Under the pieces are notes generated by a model. The model was not told where the DNA came from. It worked only from the letters and a program-made list of their open reading frames with translations, and made no database searches. Position numbers and translations under genes: made by a program. From the NCBI RefSeq assembly GCF_023343835.1, contig NC_064444.1:17955219-18019218 (forward strand): a stretch of DNA of 64,000 nucleotides, given 5' to 3'. Source of the DNA: Lagopus muta. Taxonomy: Eukaryota > Chordata > Aves > Galliformes > Phasianidae. Positions 38,101 to 56,000 of this stretch are shown piece by piece; position 1 is the stretch's first letter; every line of letters starts with the position of its first letter.

Positions 38101-38392
38101 AGGGCTGTCCCCCCCCAGCTCTCACCATCTGCAGCGCAATGCCCGCAGCCACGCCGCCAGCCATGTTGAAGGCAGCGGGGAAGTTGAGCAGCCCGGCCCC
38201 AAGAGCAGCATTCACCACGATGAACACCGCGCCCAGCGCCGACGTGGCCCCGGCTCCGTTCCCTTGGCTCTCCTCACTCTTTGGCACCGCTTCCACGCTG
38301 GGGCTCTGCAGGAGCCTGGCCCGTTCCCCGGCATCGGCGCTCCACTCCCAGTCCCTGTAGTCAGTGTTGATGCTCCCGGCGGCCTGAGCCAT
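35072..38392 (-). CDS. SLC38A7: SLC38A7 / SNAT7, lysosomal neutral amino-acid transporter (complete)
   Basis: Ten coding exons join to 1389 nt, 462 residues plus TGA, the same length as human SNAT7. The protein belongs to the amino-acid/auxin permease family and exports glutamine and asparagine from lysosomes (family knowledge). A hydrophilic N-terminus (1-50, with an acidic/Leu segment near DAGERARLL) precedes the first membrane helix, about residues 52-75. That helix contains [15 protein letters not shown], the unwound-helix substrate/sodium site typical of the family. About ten more hydrophobic segments follow. The C-terminus reads ...[14 protein letters not shown]. The start codon (38392-38390) has A at -3 and G at +4 and gives MAQ as in human. 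Upstream 5' UTR exons lie in the CpG island at 38524-39250. The gene lies between CNOT1 and GOT2, all in one orientation. Confidence 0.98.
35263..35317 (-). CDS. SLC38A7: SLC38A7 coding exon 9
   Basis: Residues 411-428 ([18 protein letters not shown]) plus two bases; acceptor ctctcag, donor gtaacg. Confidence 0.95.
35725..35924 (-). CDS. SLC38A7: SLC38A7 coding exon 8
   Basis: Residues 344-410 ([10 protein letters not shown]...FIFVFP) plus one base; a cytosolic Arg run (RERRRR) separates two membrane helices; acceptor cccacag, donor gtacat. Confidence 0.97.
36011..36158 (-). CDS. SLC38A7: SLC38A7 coding exon 7
   Basis: Residues 295-343 ([10 protein letters not shown]...SYPILHFCG) plus two bases; acceptor tggcag, donor gtgagt. 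Confidence 0.96.
36307..36421 (-). CDS. SLC38A7: SLC38A7 coding exon 6
   Basis: Residues 257-294 ([10 protein letters not shown]...ALFVYTGT) plus one base; acceptor tggcag, donor gtaagt. Confidence 0.96.
36516..36573 (-). CDS. SLC38A7: SLC38A7 coding exon 5
   Basis: Residues 237-256 ([10 protein letters not shown]...ICFGFQ), 58 nt; acceptor ccccag, donor gtagct. Confidence 0.96.
37038..37136 (-). CDS. SLC38A7: SLC38A7 coding exon 4
   Basis: Residues 204-236 ([10 protein letters not shown]...VPVEIPT) plus two bases; acceptor ctgcag, donor gtgcgt. Confidence 0.96.
37367..37511 (-). CDS. SLC38A7: SLC38A7 coding exon 3
   Basis: Residues 156-203 ([10 protein letters not shown]...EIGFQKYA) plus two bases; acceptor cccacag, donor gtgggt. 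Confidence 0.96.
37531..37605 (-). mobile_element. CR1 LINE 3'-end fragment
   Basis: CACAGAATCACAGAGCC, then CGGTTGGAAAAGACC, is the reverse complement of a CR1 3' end. It lies in the SLC38A7 intron just 20 bases before the exon 3 acceptor, in sense orientation. Confidence 0.85.
37691..37889 (-). CDS. SLC38A7: SLC38A7 coding exon 2
   Basis: Residues 90-155 ([10 protein letters not shown]...IIIGDQEDK) plus one base; membrane helices 2-3; acceptor ccccag, donor gtgagt. Confidence 0.97.
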
Positions 38393-38524
38393 CCTCCTGC
38401 CGGCAGGGCCCGCTCCTCCCAGCCGTGCGTCCTGCTAGCGCTCCCGCACCGGGGTCGGCCGAATGCCGCGGGGCACCATCGGTTCCATCGGGTTTGGCGA
38501 CAGCGAACAGCCAGGCTGTCACCG
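38126..38524 (-). CDS. SLC38A7: SLC38A7 first coding exon (coding 38126-38392)
   Basis: Codes for residues 1-89, phase 0 at the donor (gtgaga). The upper edge is a proposal: an acceptor with a pyrimidine tract (gcggccctttctag) ends at 38525. Several upstream ATGs would then lie in the leader. Confidence 0.9.
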
Positions 38525-38769
38525 CTAGAAAGGGCCGCAGGAGAACGCGAGGCTGCCGAGGATCCTCCAGCACCCCTGCAGCCTCTGTTAGAGAGAGACA
38601 GCGGGGTAGGGCACGAGGACGCTCCAGGGAAGGAGAGCTCACCTCCGCCTCGCTGGGTTCACGGGACGCGCATCGCTGCGGGCACGAGCCCTGCTGAGCG
38701 TCCTGAATTCCGGCCCCAATTTCTGCAAGCTCTGCAGAAGCTGCCACCCACGTGCTGCGGGTAAAGGTC

Positions 38770-39250
38770 AGGGCCCGGCTCAGCGACACCCGCAACGACC
38801 ACCGCAGCGCGAGTCCGGCGCGGAGCGGCACCGCTCCGGGAACGGCCGCGCGGCGCCCCCGGGCAGCGCCCCGTCCCCGCGCACGGCCACACAGCACGGA
38901 CGGAGGCCGGCGGGGCTCAGGGGGGAACCCGCACGGCCCAGGGGAACCTCCGGGCCTCCCGTCCGGATCGCGTTTAACCCGGCGGCACGACGGGCGGCCC
39001 CCGCGCCCAGGCTGCACCCTAAGGGCGCCCCCAGCCCCCCCGGACCCAACGGGACCCCCCCGCTTACCCGGGCGGGGCGATTTCTCTCTCTCTCTCTGCG
39101 GTCCGGAGCCGCCTCCCGCGGCCGTACCCACGCCCGTCCCTCCCCCCGCCGACGCCGCCCCGCTTTCTCTCCCCGCCCTGCCGCTCACCGCAACCGCGCC
39201 GGCGCCGCCCGCCCCGCGCTACGCCCCCCGAGCGGCTCCGGATCGGATTG
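38770..39250 (-). promoter_or_regulatory. SLC38A7 CpG-island promoter and 5' UTR exon
   Basis: Dense CpG region with GC boxes. A donor (GCCCG|ggtaagcg, gt at 39066-39067) marks a probable noncoding exon from 39068 to roughly 39240, containing a (CT)8 run at 39081-39097 (GA repeats in the RNA sense). A second possible donor (gcg|gtgagcgg) lies near 39189. The exact start sites are not readable from sequence. Confidence 0.6.
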
Positions 39251-39344
39251 AAAATCAGAGCGGAGCAATGCATGCAGTGAGCGCCCCAGGCCGCGGATGG
39301 GACCCGGGCAGCCCGAGCTGCGGACGGCCTGCGGCAGTGCTCGG

Positions 39345-39393
39345 GGCTGGGTGAGCTTTGAGGTCCCTCCCAACTTCAGCCATTCTCTGATGT
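39345..39393 (+). mobile_element. Short CR1 3'-end relic
   Basis: GGGTGAGCTTTGAGGTCCCT, then CCAACTTCAGCCATTCTCTG, matches the CR1 3' end. It sits between the SLC38A7 promoter and the GOT2 3' end. Confidence 0.6.
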
Positions 39394-39648
39394 GCAGAGC
39401 AGCCCGTACTCTCCTCTGCAAAAGGAGAGGATGGTTTGTGCACGGCCAGCTCTCAGACCGCCCTTGGGATCCTTCCCTCCTGCACTTAGCATCTCCAGCC
39501 CTTGGGATGAAGGGAGGATGAGGTGGATGCCACTGCATCCCCAGGTCAGGCTGGACACAGCCCAGCTCATCTGGGCTCACAGGGCTGATGGGATGGGGGT
39601 ACAGGGGTTGGGGAGACACACAGAGCCACAGAGCAGTTTTCAGAAGTT

Positions 39649-39654
39649 CTTATT
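39649..39654 (-). terminator. Candidate GOT2 poly(A) signal (variant AATAAG)
   Basis: AATAAG on the minus strand, followed 20-40 bases on by a GT-rich element (CTCTGTGGCTCTGTGTGTCT). It would give a 0.7-kb 3' UTR. No canonical AATAAA is seen between here and the stop codon. Confidence 0.45.
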
Positions 39655-40373
39655 GAGGGGCAAGAAATCTTTCGACCTCAGAGCATGGGAGCAGAGGTTG
39701 AGAGCAGTGACAGGAGTCTGCCACACACACACACACCAATGCCACTGTGAATGACACCTGAAAGAGTCCCAGATGGAAACAACAAAGCCCACAACGGAGC
39801 ACATTTTAGTAGTGACGAGTCCTCAGAGCCTTTACACTCTTTCTAAGATGGCAGCTTCAGCACTGCCTACCTCTGGGCTAAGCCCAAGTCCAGCAGCAGA
39901 GGGTGGAGGAGGACAGAACCTGCAGGCAGCAGGGTTAGGCTGAGTGTGGGTCACCAGATGAACCCAAACATCCCCCCTCCCAGCCCACCCTGCTCCCTGC
40001 CTGCTGCTGTTAGGGTGAGCAGCCTGGTAAAGCCTTCTTGTGGAGAAACAAGCACAGGGACACCTTTGGTGCGTACACTGGCAGGACGCAGAGCAGTGAC
40101 CTCCCACTCCCTCCAGTGCAGATGGGTGTTGGGGCTGATGGACAAAGGACAAGCAGCAGGAGATAATGGCGATGACGACAGGGAGCCAGCAATCACGTCC
40201 TTGCTCCACAACGTGGCGCAATTTGGACTAGAGGCTTCTACAACAACTCATCTACAAGATACATTCAGCAGCGGCACTAAGTGCTGTGGTTGGAAGCGTT
40301 CTCCTTCCTCCCTCTCCCTCCCCTTCTCTGGCTGATGGGGAAAGGCCAGCAGCTCCAGAGCACGCCTCTGTCT

Positions 40374-50101
<9,728 letters not shown>

Positions 50102-50254
50102 GGTGGCAGCGTGTGGACGGCTCTGAGCGCGGCGCCGGCCCTGCTTGGCTCCGCCCAGCGCATGCGCCTTTCAACGCGCTTCGCCTAACAGCGCCCCTTG
50201 GCGGCCCGGAGGGCTCCGTGCGCGCGCCCTGCAGCGGGCAGGGGTCTGGAATTG

Positions 50255-51257
50255 GGCAGGGTTATATTGGGCTGTGCTGGGCAGCACTGGGCTGTGCTGG
50301 GCTCTGTACGGTTCGTTCAGGGTTGTTCTGAACCATGCCGGGCTGTGCGAGATTGTACTGTATCATACTGAGCCATGCTGGGCCGTACAGAGCTGTACTG
50401 CATCACGCCCTGCCACGCTAGGCTGCACTGCACTGGGCCATACTGGGCTGTACAGGGACATGCAGGGCTGTATGGGGCTGTGCATGACTGCACTGCAGCA
50501 TGCTGGGTTATACTTGTGTTAGACTGGACACACGGGTTTATGTTGCTCCACATGGGGTTATACTGGGCTCTACAGGGCCATACTGCACCGTGGAGAACAG
50601 TGGTCCATGCAGGGCTGCACTGGTCCATATTGGGCCGCAGAGGGCTGTACTGCTGCACACAAGGCCACCCTGGGCTGTACAAGGTTGCACTGGAACATAC
50701 TGGTCTGTACTTATCTCTATTGTACTGTATTGGACTCTGCTGGTCCATGGACTCTGCTCCACCATGCGTACATGGGTTGTACCAGGCAGTACAGGGACAT
50801 ACGGGGGTGTAAGGGACTGAACTTCAGCACATTGGCTGTATGGAGCTGCGCTTATGCTTTACTGGGCCATACGAGTTTGTATTACGCCATACTGGGCCAT
50901 ACTGGTCTCTACAGTGCCACGAACTGGACCATGCAGAGCACTGCACTGCTCCGTGTTGGGCTGTAGAGGGCTGCACTGCACCGTGCAGAGCTGAACCAGA
51001 GCGTATAGGGTCATACTGGGCTGCGCAGGGCTGCCCTGGGTCGTACTGGTCTGTTCTATACCATATAGGGCCCTGCTGGGCCATACAGGACTGTGCTTCA
51101 CCATACATACATGGGCTATAGCAGATAGCGTGGGGGCAGATCAGGACTGCCCTGCAGTGTACCGGGTCATACTGGGCTGTACTTGTGTCATACTGGGCCA
51201 CATGGGTTTGCACTGCACTCCATGGGGATATACTGGGCCATACTGGTACAAGAACAG
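50255..51257. repeat. 1-kb degenerate minisatellite (GTACTGGGCT-like units)
   Basis: About 100 tandem decamer-like units such as TACTGGGCTG, TACAGGGCTG, CACTGGTCCA and CATACTGGGC. Longer similar blocks recur roughly every 330 bases (for example 50608 and 50933; 50765 and 51106), so there may be a higher-order unit. It abuts a CR1 element at its right end. Confidence 0.9.
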
Positions 51258-52420
51258 CCTGGAGGCCTTCTGTGATGGAGTGATGGCATTGGTGGATAAA
51301 GGAACGGCAACTGATGTCAGCTACCTGGGCCCACTGATGTGGTCCCACACCACTCCTTATCTCCGAATTGGAGAGAGATGGGTTCAAAGGGTGCTCTGTT
51401 GGGTGAGTAAGGAGTCGGTTGGAAGGTCACAGCCAGAGGGTTGTGGTCAGTGGCTCGATGGCCAGCTGGAGGCTGGTGGTGGGTGGTGTCCACCATGGGG
51501 ACCAGTACTCAAAGGAGTGACACAGATGATGCATCGAATGCACGCTCGGCAAGATGATGGTTGACACGAGGCTGAGCATTGAGCTGACACCATTGTGCCA
51601 TTGTGGTCCCCTGTGTGGGAGGGCGAGCAGTGGGGGGAGGTTCTGCTGTGGGACTGTGGGACAGGGATGTGGGGATAGGAATGGAAAGGAGGCCAGGAGA
51701 CACAGGAATGTGACAGGGATGGGGATGTGGGTGTGAGGCATGGGGACACCGGGACAGGGACGTGGGTACGGACATAGGGACAGGGATGGATACCAGGACA
51801 GGGGGACGTGGGGACTGGGATGGGGATAAGGGTATGGGCGTGGGGGCTGGGATGTGGACATGGGATCACAATGGTGAAGGGATGCCATCCCTGACCTGTG
51901 CAGCCTCAGAAGCTGGGTGCATGTGAATCTAATGGGGTTCAACAAGGCCATGTGCGAGGTGTTTTACTTGGGTTGAGGCAATCTCAGGCACGCCTACAGA
52001 CTGGGTGAAAAACTCACTGAGAGCAGCCCTACAGAGAAGGACCTGGGGGTCCTGGTGGATGAAAAGTGGAATGTGAGCCAGCAGTGTGTGCTGGCAGCCT
52101 GGGAGGCCAACAGCATCCCGGGCTCCATCAACAGAGCGGTGATGGCAGGGTGAGGGAGGGGATTCTTCCCTTCCACTCTGCCCTCCTGAGCCCCTACCTG
52201 GAGTACTGTGTCCAGGACAAGGGGGAATGGCTTTAATCTAACAGGAGATGTAGGTGAGATGACAGAAGGAAATCCTTCCCTCAGAGGGCAGTGAGGTGCT
52301 GCCCAGAGCTGTGGGTGCCATCCCTGGAGGTGCCATCTGTGGGGCAGCCAGTCCATGGCAGGGTCTGGGCCTGGATGGGCTGTAAGGTCCATTCCAACCC
52401 AACCACGCTGTGATTCTATG
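51258..52420 (+). mobile_element. CR1 LINE copy split by a 277-bp insertion
   Basis: 51258-51597 matches the CR1 ORF2 reverse-transcriptase region (GGAGGCCTTCTGTGATGGAG, AAAGGAACGGCAACTGATGT, GGTCACAGCCAGAGGGTTGT). 51875-52420 continues it (AGGGATGCCATCC, TCTAATGGGGTTCAACAAGG, AGAAGGACCTGGGGGTCCTG) to the 3' end at TGATTCTATG. The part between is foreign to CR1. Numerous small deletions and stops; not functional. Confidence 0.88.
51598..51874 (-). repeat. Insertion in CR1: inverted copy of GOT2 intron 1 DNA (right arm 51612-51857)
   Basis: Read on the minus strand this segment repeats 49490-49732 almost base for base. Its ends carry a near-perfect 13-bp inverted pair, CCATTGTGGTCCC at 51598 and GGGATCACAATGG at 51862. 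A perfect 10-bp outer pair is CACCATTGTG at 51588 and CACAATGGTG at 51867. The interrupted CR1 shows that this arm is the derived copy. Confidence 0.85.
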
Positions 52421-52718
52421 CTGCACTGCTCCACAGCAGGGGGCTGTACTGCACCTTACAGGGCTGCAGTGTGATGCACAGGGCCATGCAAGGCCATACA
52501 GGACCGTACTAACCCATACTGGGATCCCCACAGGGCTGAGGGATCACCCTGCTCCAACAGGCACAGAAACCCCCAATGTTCCCATCAGAAAGCATCACAG
52601 AATTAAAGCAGAAGAGAGAGAAAAAAGCCTCCAATGGTGCAATCACCCTTTTTTCCAACATTTTTTTTCTTTTTGCTCTAAATCTATTGGTTGTGCCCCA
52701 GCGAGGCGGCCTCGCGGC

Positions 52719-52724
52719 TTTATT
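52719..52724 (-). terminator. CALB2: CALB2 poly(A) signal
   Basis: Canonical AATAAA on the minus strand, about 240 bases after the CALB2 stop, preceded by an A-rich 3' UTR. Confidence 0.7.
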
Positions 52725-52965
52725 CGCAAATAGCTCTTCTTTGGTAAACCGAGAAAAAAAAATATAAAGAAATCAAACTCAACAACTTGAGAGCAAAAAA
52801 AAACCCAAACGACCACAAAGCGCTCCCAGCAACGCCTGGAAATGATAAACCAACCAAAAGCCAACCAGGTGGATGGGATTAGAAGGAAAAATGAAAAGAA
52901 AAATCACACCCAAAGCGGGGATTTTAATGGGAAAACCGCGCCGTGGGGCCGGGGATGGGGGAAGC

Positions 52966-53082
52966 CTACAGGGGGGGTTCGCTGCACAGCACCACCTCCA
53001 GCTCCTTGCGGTACAGCTTGCCGCCGTCTGACAGGTTCATGATGCTCCGGCGGTAGTTGGTGAGCTGCTGGATGCTCATCTC
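52966..53082 (-). CDS. CALB2: CALB2 exon 11 with stop
   Basis: Residues 232-269 (EMSIQQLTNY...VLCSEPPL) and TAG at 52968-52966; degenerate EF6; acceptor cgcag. Confidence 0.97.
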   Translation of the reverse strand, partial: EMSIQQLTNYRRSIMNLSDGGKLYRKELEVVLCSEPPL

Positions 53083-56000
53083 CTGCGGGGAGGTTTGGGG
53101 TGGCAGGTGGATGGGTCTCAGGGTGCCCTGGACCCCTGGGTTTGGTGCCGCCCCGTTCAATCCCTGCTTACTTTCTTGTTCTTCTCGTAGAGGTCTTTCA
53201 GCAAGGCGTCCAGCTCGTGCTCGTCGATGAAGCCGCTGCCGTCCTGGTGGGGTGAGTGGGAATGGGATGGGAGCCTGGAACCCACCCAACAGCTCCCAAA
53301 CCCATGGGGGGAACAGCGGGTGTCCCAAGGAGATGACAGCGTTCACCCTGACCTTCCCCCACAGAGATCTCAACCTTCATCTCAACCTTCCCAGTGGAGA
53401 GATCCCAAACCTTCTCAGCCCCATGGAGCGAGCACAGATCTCCCCAAGCAGACCCCATCCCAAACCCTCTCAGTCCCATAGAGAAAACAACAGATCTCCC
53501 CAAGGAGAACCCAACCTTCACCAGAACCTCCCCAGAACTCTCTCATTCCCATGGAGAGAGCAGAGATGTCCCCTACGAGACTCCAAAGCCTTCACCAGAA
53601 CCTTCCCCAAACCCATTCGGTCCCGTAGAGGGAGCAGACATCTCCCCAAAGAGACGCTGACCTTCACCCCAACCTCCCCCAAACCCTCCCAGCCCCATGG
53701 AGGGAAACATCTCCCTATGGAGACGCCACCCCAAACCCTCTCAACCTCAAGGAGGGAGCAGAGATGTGCCCAGCTTTCACCCAGACCTCCTCAGAATCCC
53801 CCCATCCTCATCCCAGTGACACAGGGCCGTCCCAAGCCGCTCTGTCCCCAGGTCCCTATTCATACTGGGGCTCCCCGTGTCCTCTCCCACCAGCCCCATA
53901 CCTTATCATAAAAAGCAAAAATCGCGTTGAACTCCTCTGAGGACAGCTTCATCCCCTGGGCAGCGAGAGATGGGGATGTGAGGAGGCACATTGCAAGCAG
54001 GGGGTGGGAATGATAACTATAATAATTATTTTTTTACCTGAAACTTAAGAAGGAAATTTTCTTGCACAGGCAGCAGTCTGAAAAACAAGGGACGGATGGG
54101 AGCAGTGAGCCGGGCTTCCCCAAAAACATCACGTTGGTGACCAATGTGTGACCAGTGCTCCCAGCCCACCCACGTCTCTGTGGCAAGGAGGGAACCTGAG
54201 TTGGCCAAAAATCACTCTTTTTTCCCCCATTCTTTTCTTTTCCAGGGTCAGTTTGATCCTCAGGGCAAAGGGTGGGGATCTGAAGGAAATGGGAACCCAG
54301 AGGGGTCTGGGCAGAAGGGATGAAGGCACCTGGAAGCAGCCTTTTTAGAATACAGATTTTTGGCTTTTTTTTTTTCCTTAAAAAAAACAACAGGTTAGTG
54401 AGGCCAGACGGGTAGCAACCTGACTCAAAACACCTCCTGTGGGTGTCTTTGGGGTTTCCTCTTCCTCCCCACCGCTCGTGGCCTTACCGGGACATCTCGG
54501 AGAGGCCCAGTTTCCCGTCCCCGTTCATGTCAAACATCCGCAGCTGTTGGGACAAAAGCGGGACCGGGTCACCCCTCGCCCCATCCCTCCCTCCTGCTGC
54601 AACCACGGGACCATGGAAGTCCAAAAGGCCACGTGGGCCCAAGCCCAACGTCCCCACTGGCCGCCACATACGATGGTCTGCGTGTACTCCTGCAGCTTGG
54701 CCTCATCGTACGGCCGGTTCGCCTTCTTCAGCAGGTCCGACAAGAAGCCCTGCGAGGACAGTGCCACACTGTCTGCCCACTGTCACCTTGGGTGACGCCG
54801 GGGATGAGGCCATGCAGGCAGCCCACCTTCAGCTCGTTGGCTTCGATGTAGCCACTGCGATCCGTGTCGTACCTCCTCCATGCCTGCAAAGGGGCCACCA
54901 CGGATGTCACCATGAGTGGTGCCACACGGATCCCAATCCTGGTGACGATCCCACAGCATCCCAGTGGAATGGGGACATCTCCCACCCGTGTCATTATGGG
55001 GACACCCCACCCACGTCATCACGCTTCGTGCCAGCTGCTGTCCGTGATCCTACCACCCATGGGCTGGATGCTTTCCAACCCACCTTCAAATGCCACAGTC
55101 CTCACCACAACAGACCCTAAATATTTAATTACCCTCCCCAACTAAACTCTGCTTCCAGATGTTGCCTCCAGCTTGGAGCCTGGGGTCAGCGCCCAAGGAG
55201 AGCACGATGGCCGTGCATCATCACTTCATGTCTCCAAAACCCAGCTGGCTTTCGGTAGCCCTACAGCACCCCAAGCGCATCCCTAAAGCACTCAGCATGG
55301 AGGCAGGGTGCTCAGCGGCCCCAAAACCCACTGCCCTCCCTGCTCACCTCCATGAACTCCGAGCTGGAGCCCACATGCTGGCGGAAACACAGCAGGAAGT
55401 TCTCCTCCGTGGGCAGGATCTGGGCCAGCTGCAGGGACAGCCGGTTTCAATGGAGCACTGCACACACCCCAGCTCCACCATCCCTCATGGCCCCGCAGCC
55501 CCGTCCTCTTCCCGCATCCCTCACCTCTGCCATCTCGATTTTGCCATCTGCATTTTTGTCATACTTGTGCATGAACTCCTTCATCTTGTCGCCCAGGCTG
55601 TCCCTCTTGGAGTCCTGCCAGCAGCAAGAGGGGTCAGGAACATTTTCCCTATCCCGTCCCATCCCAGTCCCCATTCTCATCCCTGTCCTCATCCCATCCC
55701 ACCTCCACCTCCATCCCCATCCAATCCCCACACCCACGTCCATCCCAACTCCATCCCATCCCCATTCCTGACGCCATCCCATCACCATCCCTGGCCACGT
55801 CCTTATCCATATTCCCATCCACGTCTTCATCCTCATCACCACCCAACTCCCATCTCCATTCCATCCCCATCCCATCTTCGTCTTCATCCCATCTCCATCC
55901 CACCCCACCCCATCCCAGTCCCCATCCTGTCCCCCATCCCCATCTTCATCCTCATCCCATCTCCATCTTATCCCATCCCCATTCCCGTGTTCTGGGACAG

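Noticed and set aside
38361-39188. 275-codon minus-strand frame over the SLC38A7 promoter
   Set aside because: Arg/Gly-rich CpG-island artefact reading into the first coding exon out of frame with SLC38A7.
50145-51564. Frames with repeated Cys-Thr-Gly/Tyr-Trp-Ala motifs on both strands
   Set aside because: Translation of the decamer minisatellite; no start context or homology, and all frames show similar periodicity.
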